The translations under genes and the position numbers were made by a program. From an uncultured Nitrosomonadales bacterium (lineage in GTDB: Bacteria > Pseudomonadota > Gammaproteobacteria > Burkholderiales > Gallionellaceae), in contig CAIZNF010000359.1 in assembly GCA_903934275.1 (NCBI GenBank), forward strand, positions 1 through 8,049: a stretch of DNA of 8,049 nucleotides, written 5' to 3'. Of this stretch, positions 1 to 5,459 are shown one piece after another. The notes beneath the pieces were generated by a model that had not been told where the DNA came from, searched no databases, and saw only the letters and a list, made by a program, of their open reading frames with translations. Numbering within the stretch: position 1 is the first letter of the stretch; each line of letters opens with the position of its first letter.

Positions 1-96
1 AACCTACGAGAAGCTAGTTTTCCATAGCGTGGCCGAAGGGCCACCACGAACGGCTCACCATTTATTGGCAGGCCACATAAGAATAGATAATCAGCC

Positions 97-969
97 ATGC
101 AACTCGCCCACATCACCACGCGCCCTCCCCATTTGCTGCAAGCGCTCAAAGCGCTGGCGCAACGCGCGGATCATCTGGAGGCGGCGCAGGCCCTTATCCA
201 TGAGCTCAGCGGCATCACCGTACTTGTCGCCAAAAAATTCACCAACGACCGGACGGCGGACGGCCTGCTCGATGCGTTTCACCTGACGGTGGGGTGTATC
301 TCGCTGGGTATCAGCCAGGCGAACGTTCCCGAAGACGGCGATGCGCAGTTGTCCTTCCTGCTGCACCACGGTGCGGAATATGTATTCCAGATGGGCTTTC
401 GGCATATCAAGAAGTTATCCGGCCTGCCCTATACGGCATACGTTTCGGATTTCGATAACGACCCGTTCATACAGCAGCGCGACATCAAAATGCTGTTCGC
501 GGAGATATGTCGCGCCGATCCAAACTCGGCATGGACAGGCGACGACATCTATAAAAGGGAATTGCTGGATCGCCAGGCCAACCAGAGAATCGTCGCGTGC
601 GCGAAATGGCTGCGCAAAAATAATTTTTCAGGCCCGGTCAAAGACCCCGATATGGATGCCCATGCGGTGATCGCTCTTGCGGTCATTTTCGCGATTGCCG
701 GTGACGGCCCCATCGTCGCGCGGGCCGGGCAAAGAGATCTCGAAACCCTGATCCAGGGTGCCCGGAAAATATCGCCTGATATTGATGTGGGCTGGAACGC
801 GCTGCTGAAAAAAGTCCCGCCCGAATATCACTCCATCCTGCGCGAATGCATGGACGAATACCGAAACACCATCATCAAAAAAATTCAGTCCAAAGCTGGA
901 ATCAAAACCGTCGTCACCGAGTTGCAGAATTCGTATGCCGGCAGCGAGCTGGATGTCGGCTATGACTGA
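97..969 (+). CDS. hypothetical protein, 290 aa
   Basis: I do not recognise this protein. It begins with ATG at 97 and ends with TGA followed at once by a second stop, TAG. No strong ribosome binding site precedes the start. The protein looks soluble: no signal peptide, and the only long apolar run (about residues 189-201, rich in Ala, Ile and Val) is too short and too close to charged residues to be a convincing membrane segment. The N-terminal half is helical-looking (about residues 12-65), followed by an acidic and aromatic patch near residues 114-124 (YVSDFDNDPF) and a basic C-terminal third (about residues 245-270). Sequence is coding-like throughout with no interruption. It is the only gene on the + strand in the first 5.4 kb and converges on the S4-domain gene. 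Function unknown; confidence is in the reading frame only. Confidence 0.75.
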   Translation: MQLAHITTRPPHLLQALKALAQRADHLEAAQALIHELSGITVLVAKKFTNDRTADGLLDAFHLTVGCISLGISQANVPEDGDAQLSFLLHHGAEYVFQMGFRHIKKLSGLPYTAYVSDFDNDPFIQQRDIKMLFAEICRADPNSAWTGDDIYKRELLDRQANQRIVACAKWLRKNNFSGPVKDPDMDAHAVIALAVIFAIAGDGPIVARAGQRDLETLIQGARKISPDIDVGWNALLKKVPPEYHSILRECMDEYRNTIIKKIQSKAGIKTVVTELQNSYAGSELDVGYD

Positions 970-1020
970 TAGCGGCTACTGCACCTTCCTCCTGCGCAGC
1001 TGACACCAAGGGAACATTGA

Positions 1021-1105
1021 TTAAACCATCCGTTCACCCTGAGGTATCGAAGGGTGAGGCGGTACACGAATTAGGGCTTCGATACCTCAGCCCGAACGGG
1101 TTTAA
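1021..1105. repeat. large imperfect inverted repeat between convergent genes
   Basis: Arms 1021-1052 and 1077-1105 are inverted copies of each other. A 14-bp core (CTGAGGTATCGAAG and its complement) is exact, and the outer blocks CCGTTC/GAACGG and TTAAAC/GTTTAA also pair, separated by short mismatches. The loop is 24 nt. This type of repeat, with 'CTGAGG...TCGAAG' in its core, is widespread between genes of Proteobacteria. It lies between the 3' ends of the unknown gene (stop at 969) and the S4-domain gene (stop at 1124), so its transcript could fold from either side and act as a two-way transcription end or mRNA stabiliser. It lacks a clear T-tract, so the terminator role is inference. Confidence 0.7.
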
Positions 1106-1123
1106 TTCTGCGTTCCCACGGCG

Positions 1124-1840
1124 TTAAAACCGCTCCTGCGGCATCAGATAACCCCATTGACCGAGCGGCAGCTTGCCCATGGATACGCGACCGATGCGGA
1201 TGCGTTTCATCGCGAGCACTTTCAGCCCGACGCTTTTGCACATATGCGCGAGCTGGCCGGGTTGCACGCCTTTGAGTGCGAAGCGCAGCCGGGTTTCGTT
1301 TTGCCAGCTGACTTTGCTTGGGGGCAGCGCGCGCCCGTTATATGCGAGCCCGTGCCTGAGTAGTTTGAGGCCTTCTGCGGGCAGTTCGCCCGCGACCTCG
1401 ACGATATATTCCTGCTCGAGCGTGGCGGCATCGTCGCTGAGTTTGCGCGCCGCGCGCCAATCTTGGGTGAATATCGCCATGCCGCTGGCATTGCGCTCCA
1501 GCGGGATGTGCTGGGTGAGCCGGAGGAGGTGCTGCTTGAGTATGCGGATACCGGAGGGATCGTTTTCCACGCGCGTTTCGGCGCGGATCAATTGCAGCGC
1601 GGCGCTCGGATTCAGGCCTGTATCAGCCGGTTGGTGCAGCAGGATCGTGACCGGCTCTGCCGCTGTAAGGTTGGCCTCGGGATGCAGCTCGATTTTTTGC
1701 TCCGCCACCATGAACTGCGGCTCCTCCACCGCCAGGCCATCCACCATCACCCATCCCCCCGCGATGAAAAGCTCGGCCTCACGCCGGGAACATGGGAGTA
1801 TTTCGGCCAGGCGTTTTGCGAGGCGAACGGGTGCGGTCAT
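1124..1840 (-). CDS. S4-domain protein, RsuA/RluF-family pseudouridine synthase homologue with degenerate active site
   Basis: This 238-residue protein has the layout of the RsuA/RluB/RluE/RluF group: an N-terminal S4 RNA-binding domain (about residues 5-50, with CSRREAELFI at 17-26) followed by a pseudouridine synthase fold. Family members isomerise uridine in rRNA using an Asp in a GRLD loop. Here the aligned stretch is IPLERNASGM (112-121), so the Arg is Pro and the catalytic Asp is Glu115. The third motif, usually RQIRRM, reads GQLAHM (195-200). The EY motif (QEYIVEV, 143-149) and the C-terminal IGRVSMGKLPLGQW block are kept. I chose ATG at 1840 because the S4 domain starts right after it; the longer frame to 1948 would overlap the exonuclease gene and adds only unconserved residues. 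It lies 46 bp behind the exonuclease gene and is probably co-transcribed with it. Likely an RNA-binding protein that has lost catalysis, but activity with Glu cannot be excluded. Confidence 0.85.
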   Translation of the reverse strand: MTAPVRLAKRLAEILPCSRREAELFIAGGWVMVDGLAVEEPQFMVAEQKIELHPEANLTAAEPVTILLHQPADTGLNPSAALQLIRAETRVENDPSGIRILKQHLLRLTQHIPLERNASGMAIFTQDWRAARKLSDDAATLEQEYIVEVAGELPAEGLKLLRHGLAYNGRALPPSKVSWQNETRLRFALKGVQPGQLAHMCKSVGLKVLAMKRIRIGRVSMGKLPLGQWGYLMPQERF

Positions 1841-1886
1841 GACAAGTACCTGATGGAAAGGAGCGGCATTGTAATCGCAGTTTTCC

Positions 1887-2537
1887 TCATGAATTATCTG
1901 ACACAGCCTCGTTAACCGCAGCCACCCCCATGATCGGCAAATCCTCACGGCGCAAATTCAAGGCTTCCAGCACTTTCAGCGCCGCGTAGGCATCGTTCGC
2001 CGCGTAGCGCATTTGCTGCGGGTTAAGCTGGGGCTGCGACCAATTGGAGGTGGTCACATGCCTGGACTTTGCGAAGCGCTGTTTCAACACCAAACCCACC
2101 GCCGTCCGGACACCCATCTCTTTGTGGTAGCCGTCCATGCGGAACACCGTATTGAGATCGACTACCGCGTTGAAATGCACGCCCAGTTTCGCGAGGATAT
2201 TCCCGCGATCCGATTTAAGGCCAAAGCCCACCTTGATGAGCTCATCCGATTGCAGCAGCTCCAGCAGGTACGGCATTCCTTCCGCCCGATGCAATTGAAA
2301 CAGGTAGGCCTTGTCGTGCAGCGCAAACTGCACCACATGCGGCCCCTCGCTGACATCGCCCACCACAAACGTCGGCTTGGATTCGGTATCGAAACCAACA
2401 ATCCCCGCCGCCTTGATCTCTGCGGCGGCGGACGCAAACTCTTCGGCGCTTGTCGGCACATGGATGTGCTCCAACGTAAGCCCGACAAACGGCTCCAGCA
2501 GCGCGATTTCATCTTTGGTTGGTGTGATTTTATTCAT
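1887..2537 (-). CDS. 3'-5' exonuclease, DEDDy (RNase D-like) family
   Basis: The 216-residue protein is a single exonuclease domain of the DEDD superfamily, which removes nucleotides from RNA or DNA 3' ends using two metal ions. Exo I is GFDTE with Asp50 and Glu52. Exo II contains VGFGLKSD with Asp110. Exo III is YAANDAYAAL with Tyr178 and Asp182, placing it in the DEDDy class. It is much shorter than RNase D (about 370 residues) because it has no HRDC domains, so it belongs with the stand-alone '3'-5' exonuclease domain-containing' proteins, whose substrates are mostly unknown. The ATG at 2537 is preceded by a weak AGG-type ribosome binding site. The S4-domain gene follows after 46 bp on the same strand, and a long palindrome (2611-2670) lies upstream. 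Catalytic residues are all present, so it is probably active. Confidence 0.9.
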   Translation of the reverse strand: MNKITPTKDEIALLEPFVGLTLEHIHVPTSAEEFASAAAEIKAAGIVGFDTESKPTFVVGDVSEGPHVVQFALHDKAYLFQLHRAEGMPYLLELLQSDELIKVGFGLKSDRGNILAKLGVHFNAVVDLNTVFRMDGYHKEMGVRTAVGLVLKQRFAKSRHVTTSNWSQPQLNPQQMRYAANDAYAALKVLEALNLRREDLPIMGVAAVNEAVSDNS

Positions 2538-2610
2538 GTGTGGAGATTACCTGATATTTGCATTGAGAAACGCGCCATAACGGGTATGGCAGTTCCTGAT
2601 GATGAGACCT

Positions 2611-2670
2611 TAGGAACGGTCTCCAGGCCGCGATGTTTTGAAACAAATCGCGGCCTGGAGACCGCTCCTA
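2611..2670. repeat. 60-bp near-perfect palindrome (REP-like)
   Basis: Arms 2611-2634 and 2647-2670 pair at 23 of 24 positions (TAGGAACGGTCTCCAGGCCG against its complement, one A/G mismatch). The 12-nt centre contains a further small palindrome, GTTTTGAAAC, so nearly the whole element can fold. It resembles the common 'TAGGAGCGG...CCGCG' family of intergenic repeats. It begins 22 bp beyond the stop codon of the GIY-YIG gene and ends 74 bp before the exonuclease start. In the minus-strand transcript it would form a very stable hairpin that could end or protect the upstream message and separate the two gene groups. No T-tract follows, so a classic terminator is not claimed. Confidence 0.85.
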
Positions 2671-2691
2671 CAACAACCGATGTTGTTTACG

Positions 2692-3018
2692 TTAAGCCTG
2701 CCAAACTCCAAACCCCGCCTCGCGCAAATCGATCCCTACCTCCACTTCCCTGTCGCGTGCCTCGTCGTACGACATCGGGTTGAATGCCTCATAGAGATCA
2801 GGCCACAAACGCAAGCCATATTCTTTGACGTAACGATTGGATTGGATGCCCGCCTTGTGCTTGTCGAAGCGCAGGTCGGGATCCAGCCCGGTCATGCCGA
2901 CATACACGCAGGGCTTGCCGGGAATGTAGCCGGGGTTGCACTTCTTGAATTTACCTTCATGCAGCACGTCTTTCGACAGCTCGATCACATAGACATGGTA
3001 GTGGTTGCGGCGTGCCAT
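2692..3018 (-). CDS. small GIY-YIG-fold protein
   Basis: This 108-residue protein has the signature of the GIY-YIG nuclease superfamily. HVYVIEL (8-14) takes the place of the GIY strand and VYVGMTG (38-44) that of the YIG strand. They are followed by Arg50 (DLRFDKH) at the catalytic arginine position, His54, Asn61, and an acidic helix with Glu91/Glu93 that could supply the metal-binding glutamate. GIY-YIG proteins cut DNA or RNA in repair, recombination, restriction and homing; the family alone does not tell which. No other domain is present. The ATG at 3018 is only 5 bp from the rlmN-like stop codon if the MITE between them is removed on paper, so it was probably the last gene of that operon. 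The present upstream sequence (AGAGG 13 nt before ATG) gives only a poor ribosome binding site, donated by the MITE end. Confidence 0.75.
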   Translation of the reverse strand: MARRNHYHVYVIELSKDVLHEGKFKKCNPGYIPGKPCVYVGMTGLDPDLRFDKHKAGIQSNRYVKEYGLRLWPDLYEAFNPMSYDEARDREVEVGIDLREAGFGVWQA

Positions 3019-3026
3019 GATGATTA

Positions 3027-3167
3027 GGGAGCCTCTATAAATTCAAAATCCTAAGCGAGACAAGGCGCGAATAGAAAATTGCGACGACGCATATATCTGA
3101 TATGTTAGGAGCAATTTTTTATGAGCAACGCAGTATCGTGACGGAGTTTGGATTTATAGAGGTTCCC
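3027..3167. mobile_element. 141-bp MITE with 21-bp terminal inverted repeats
   Basis: The ends 3027-3047 (beginning GGGAGCCTCTATAAAT) and 3147-3167 are inverted copies matching at 19 of 21 positions. Immediately outside both ends lies the same 4-mer, ATTA (3023-3026 and 3168-3171), the expected target-site duplication. Inside, the element is symmetric about its centre near 3097: AAAATTGC (3075-3082) pairs with GCAATTTT (3111-3118), and ATATCTGATAT (3093-3103) is a small palindrome at the middle. It carries no open frame, so it must have been moved by a transposase encoded elsewhere. The right-hand target duplication contains the TAA stop codon of the rlmN-like gene, so insertion occurred exactly at the end of that gene. 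The parent IS family is unknown. Confidence 0.85.
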
Positions 3168-3168
3168 A

Positions 3169-4371
3169 TTATTCTACTTTCACCCCTCGCGCCCGTAACT
3201 GCCCGCACGCCCCGTCGATCTCATGCCCTGCCGAATCGCGCACCCTAGTGTAGATGCCTTGCTGGTTAAGCGTTTGCGCCATCAACGCGATCCGTTCGGC
3301 TGAGGGGCGGCGATAGTCGAGCCCGTCTACTGCGTTGAACGGGATGAAATTCAACACGGCGTATTTCCCGGTTAGCAGCCGCACGATCCGCTCCAGCTCG
3401 GCATCGCTGTCGTTGACGCCATCGAGCAACGTCCATTGATACTGGATCGGGTAAGAAGTGGCACGCGCATACGCCTCGGCGCGTTCCACCAGCTCTTCGA
3501 TGGCGATCTGCGGTGCATGCGGCAGCAATTTGGCGCGCAATGCCGAATCGGTAGTGTGCAGCGAAATGGCAAGCGCCGGTTTGACAGGAGCGGAAGATCG
3601 CTTCTCTCGTTCGCCTCCTCTCCCGCTTGCGGGATAACCAGCGACTTGCCCGCTTGCGGGCTTAGTCAAATGGCTAGTTGTTCCACCAGAGGGTTGGGGT
3701 GAGGGCTTGTGAGTCAGCCCCTCCATCAACCGCTCAAACACCTTTAAATCCCCCACTGTGGAAAGCACCAGATTCTTATGTCCGATGTTGCCCTGCGTGC
3801 CAAGCAGCTGGATCGCTTCCAGCACGTTGTCGAGATTGTGCGCCGGTTCGCCCATGCCCATGAACACCACCTTGCTCACCGCGCGGCGTTTACGCGCGAG
3901 CACCACCTGGGCGACGATCTCGGCGCTGCCGAGCTGGCGCAGCAGGCCGTCGCGACCGCTCATGCAGAACACGCACCCCACGGCACAACCCACCTGCGTC
4001 GATACGCACAGCCCGCCGCGCGGCAGTAGCACGCTCTCCACCATCTGGCCATCATGCAGCTCCACCAGCAGCCGTGCGACCTCGTCGTCATTTGAAGAGG
4101 CGCGAAGCGCGACGTTTGCTCCCTCTCCTGTAGTGCGGGGGAGGGTTGGGGAGGGGGTGGCGGGATATTCACCCCGCAGACGCGCCAGTCCATGCAACTC
4201 CGCCTCAATGGCGGGCAACTCGTTGCGTAGCGCCAGCGGAAAGAAAGTTTTGGCCGGGCTATGCGCTCTGTCGTACGAACCAACCTGACTCCAGCCGCGC
4301 AGCAGACGATCCTCGTGGCACGGCTTGGCACCGAGATCGCGCAGGCGTTGGCGGAGATGGGAGAGGCGCAT
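3169..4371 (-). CDS. RlmN/Cfr-family radical SAM rRNA methyltransferase with two in-frame repeat insertions
   Basis: This 400-residue protein belongs to the RlmN/Cfr family, which uses S-adenosylmethionine and a [4Fe-4S] cluster to methylate C2 or C8 of an adenine in 23S rRNA (RlmN also acts on some tRNAs). All key residues are visible: cluster motif CAVGCVFC (Cys129, 133, 136), the upstream methyl-carrying Cys122 in LCVSTQVGC, the SAM-binding GMGEP (172-176), and the second catalytic cysteine, Cys389, in GACGQL. The N-terminal helical domain begins at MRLSHLRQRLRDLGAKP, so I chose ATG at 4371, 11 bp behind the arsD-like stop; an in-frame GTG at 4407 would overlap that gene. The sequence looks like the RlmN-like paralogue common in Betaproteobacteria rather than the housekeeping RlmN, so its exact target is unsure. 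Two low-complexity segments (residues about 72-94 and 219-263) are translated intergenic-type repeats. Without them the protein is about 332 residues, near family size. Confidence 0.9.
   Translation of the reverse strand: MRLSHLRQRLRDLGAKPCHEDRLLRGWSQVGSYDRAHSPAKTFFPLALRNELPAIEAELHGLARLRGEYPATPSPTLPRTTGEGANVALRASSNDDEVARLLVELHDGQMVESVLLPRGGLCVSTQVGCAVGCVFCMSGRDGLLRQLGSAEIVAQVVLARKRRAVSKVVFMGMGEPAHNLDNVLEAIQLLGTQGNIGHKNLVLSTVGDLKVFERLMEGLTHKPSPQPSGGTTSHLTKPASGQVAGYPASGRGGEREKRSSAPVKPALAISLHTTDSALRAKLLPHAPQIAIEELVERAEAYARATSYPIQYQWTLLDGVNDSDAELERIVRLLTGKYAVLNFIPFNAVDGLDYRRPSAERIALMAQTLNQQGIYTRVRDSAGHEIDGACGQLRARGVKVE
3583..3717 (-). repeat. nested palindromic repeats inserted in frame in the rlmN-like gene (insert 2)
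   Basis: This 135-bp stretch encodes about residues 219-263 of the rlmN-like protein, rich in Pro, Ser, Gly, Thr and Lys, between the conserved VFERLMEG and KPALAISLHTTD blocks that are normally close together. Read on the minus strand it holds the typical intergenic repeat halves CCCTCACCCCAACCCTCT (near 3691-3708) and CCCGCAAGCGGGAGAGG (near 3617-3633). Between them sits a second palindrome (about 3636-3680, arms AACTAGC/GCTGGTT) with the same 12-bp core, CCCGCAAGCGGG, at 3649-3660. The layout suggests one repeat was inserted within another. The length is a multiple of three and no stop is created. Confidence 0.8.
4090..4158 (-). repeat. palindromic repeat inserted in frame in the rlmN-like gene (insert 1)
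   Basis: This roughly 69-bp stretch encodes about residues 72-94 of the rlmN-like protein (TPSPTLPRTTGEG and the following Ala/Ser-rich run) between the N-terminal domain and the radical SAM core. On the minus strand it reads CCCTCCCCAACCCTCCCC, then CAGGAGAGGGAG, the two halves of the same class of C-rich/G-rich inverted repeat as insert 2. A short GC hairpin (GGCGCGAAGCGCGAC, 4100-4114) follows. In family relatives, as I recall them, the linker here is only a few residues. The insert keeps the frame. Confidence 0.75.
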
Positions 4372-4382
4372 GCCAGGGCTTA

Positions 4383-4721
4383 TCAAATCCAAGGCTTGCA
4401 GGGGCACGCCAGCGCCTTGTCGGGCGAGAGTTCCTCGGGCGGCGCTTCAATGCCGAGCGCCTTTGCCAGCTGCTCGCGAGAGGGATACTTGCCGGTAAAG
4501 ACAACATGATCATCTACCACGATCATGGGTAGCCGGTTCATCCCGGCTTCCATCTCCCTGGCCACTGCCGGGTTGTCAGCGAAGGCCTCCGGCTCCTTAC
4601 CAAAGTTGTGGCGTGAGATAGTGGTGCCATATTTTTCGAGCCATTTCAGGTCAGCAGCGAACTGGGCGAGCGCCGGATTAAAAAAAGTCATCGCGTGCTC
4701 AAAGACTGCGAGGGTTTTCAT
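4383..4721 (-). CDS. ArsD-like thioredoxin-fold protein lacking the metal-binding cysteines
   Basis: The 112-residue protein aligns along its whole length with ArsD, the arsenic metallochaperone and weak repressor of ars operons: MKTLAVFEHAM at the start, FAADLKWLEKYG, FADNPAVAREME, LPMIVVDD, and TGKYPSREQLAKALG near the end. ArsD binds As(III)/Sb(III) through Cys12, Cys13 and Cys18. Here that loop is shortened to HAMTFFNPALAQ and has no cysteine. The only cysteines are a CPC pair near the C-terminus (EELSPDKALACPCKPWI). No arsR, arsA, arsB or arsC gene is nearby. The start at 4721 matches ArsD; an upstream GTG at 4793 adds unconserved residues. The gene is followed by the rlmN-like ATG after 11 bp, so the two are likely co-transcribed and translationally coupled. 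A role in arsenic handling is therefore doubtful, and function is unknown. Confidence 0.8.
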   Translation of the reverse strand: MKTLAVFEHAMTFFNPALAQFAADLKWLEKYGTTISRHNFGKEPEAFADNPAVAREMEAGMNRLPMIVVDDHVVFTGKYPSREQLAKALGIEAPPEELSPDKALACPCKPWI

Positions 4722-4794
4722 GCTGGTTGCTTTAGCAGTTTGTTCAAGTTGCAGTGGTGATGATTGCAGGGCCGGGAGAAAATGCCCGTTCACC

Positions 4795-4920
4795 TATTGA
4801 GCGTTACATAATTCATGACGATTAAATGATTTGCCGTAGGGCGGGCTTTGCCCGCCGCGTCGGGCGTAGCCCGACCTACGAGATACGGAGACCCTGTCTT
4901 AAATTATGTAATCCTCAATA
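4795..4920. mobile_element. 126-bp composite MITE-like element
   Basis: The outer ends 4795-4813 (TATTGAGCGTTACATAATT) and 4902-4920 are inverted copies matching at 17 of 19 positions. The extreme ends read TA...TA, which would fit a TA target duplication of the IS630/Tc1 type, although the TA is also part of the palindrome, so this is not proof. A separate GC-rich double hairpin (4835-4880) occupies the middle. No open frame is present. It lies between the ferredoxin stop (4939) and the arsD-like start (4721), both read on the minus strand, and so would be transcribed if these genes share a message. Confidence 0.65.
4835..4880. repeat. GC-rich double-hairpin repeat (REP-like)
   Basis: Two perfect hairpins stand side by side: GGCGGGC-TTT-GCCCGCC (4840-4856) and GTCGGGC-GTA-GCCCGAC (4859-4875). 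They are enclosed by an outer stem, CGTAGG (4835-4840) with CCTACG (4875-4880), which shares one base with each inner stem. As RNA or as cruciform DNA this would form a three-way junction. The 'GTAGGGCGGGC' start is that of a very common intergenic repeat class. It sits inside the 126-bp terminal-repeat element and may be a later insertion. Confidence 0.85.
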
Positions 4921-4938
4921 AACCAGAAACGAGCAGGC

Positions 4939-5259
4939 TCACTCCATCGAGCCATTCCAATCCAGTATAGTCCAGTCGGCGACCATTTCACGGCGCTGGA
5001 TGACCAGATCGGATGTGGGTATGGCGCAGCAGAACAGGGCGAGGCCCGCCTCTTTATCCTCATCAGTCAATGCGATTACCGTTGATCTGCCGTGATCCAC
5101 CGTACCTTGCAGTAAAATACCTCTGCACAAACCGCATGCACCATCGGCGCAACCGAGTGGCAGATTGTGGCCATGTTTCTTCGCGGTTTCCATGATGGTT
5201 TCGCCAGCTTCGGCGGTAAAGGTGGAATTGTCCGGCAGGAGTTTGATGCTGAATCCCAT
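4939..5259 (-). CDS. plant-type [2Fe-2S] ferredoxin
   Basis: This 106-residue single-domain protein is an electron carrier of the plant-type [2Fe-2S] class. The cluster ligands are Cys37, Cys42 and Cys45 in GCADGACGLCRG and Cys77 in LALFCCAIPTSDL (Cys78 next to it is an alternative), the usual C-x4-C-x2-C...C spacing. It resembles the ferredoxin domain found at the N-terminus of oxygenase reductases, but no FAD/NAD domain follows. ATG at 5259 is preceded by an AGAAG ribosome binding site and, further up, a perfect TATAAT. It heads the minus-strand gene run; 216 bp containing a repeat element separate it from the arsD-like gene. Its redox partners are not evident. It could feed electrons to the radical SAM enzyme two genes on, but that is speculation. 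Confidence 0.92.
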   Translation of the reverse strand: MGFSIKLLPDNSTFTAEAGETIMETAKKHGHNLPLGCADGACGLCRGILLQGTVDHGRSTVIALTDEDKEAGLALFCCAIPTSDLVIQRREMVADWTILDWNGSME

Positions 5260-5292
5260 GATGTCTTCTGGTTGTTGAGTAATAAAGTGTGG

Positions 5293-5298
5293 ATTATA
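5293..5298 (-). promoter_or_regulatory. candidate -10 box for the ferredoxin gene
   Basis: Read on the minus strand this is a perfect TATAAT, 33 bp before the ferredoxin ATG. No good -35 box stands at the usual 16-18 bp distance, and the -10 is not of the extended TGn type. It may need an activator, or it may be chance in an AT-rich stretch. Confidence 0.35.
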
Positions 5299-5459
5299 AA
5301 GGGGACGCGGCAGCTCCGGGTTTTATTGTATGTTGACCTGATTGCCAACGCCGTAGCATGTTGTTATTGCCTCTAACAAACAGCAAGGAAGCGAGTGTGG
5401 CTTTGTTTCTGTAGGCAAGTTGGTGGCGGGTTTTTCCGAGGATGTGAAGAGGTGGCGAG

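Noticed and set aside
29..44. Small hairpin GTGGCC-GAAG-GGCCAC ahead of the first gene
   Set aside because: Only a 6-bp stem at the window edge with no T-tract. It could end an upstream gene, but nothing in the window supports that.
1173..1853. Long + strand open frame opposite the S4-domain gene
   Set aside because: It is antisense to a gene with clear family motifs, and its translation is Ser/Arg/Cys-rich with no recognisable domain. It is a shadow of a GC-rich codon pattern.
2672..2687. AACAAC/GTTGTT inverted repeat just behind the GIY-YIG stop codon
   Set aside because: A short AT-rich stem without a T-tract. The much larger palindrome next to it is the better candidate for a message end.
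2013..2783. 256-residue + strand open frame opposite the exonuclease and GIY-YIG genes
   Set aside because: It runs antisense through two recognised genes and through the palindrome between them. No start signal and no family features.
3758..4288. 176-residue + strand open frame within the rlmN-like gene
   Set aside because: Antisense to the radical SAM core, whose motifs are all on the minus strand. Low-complexity Ser/Thr/Arg translation.
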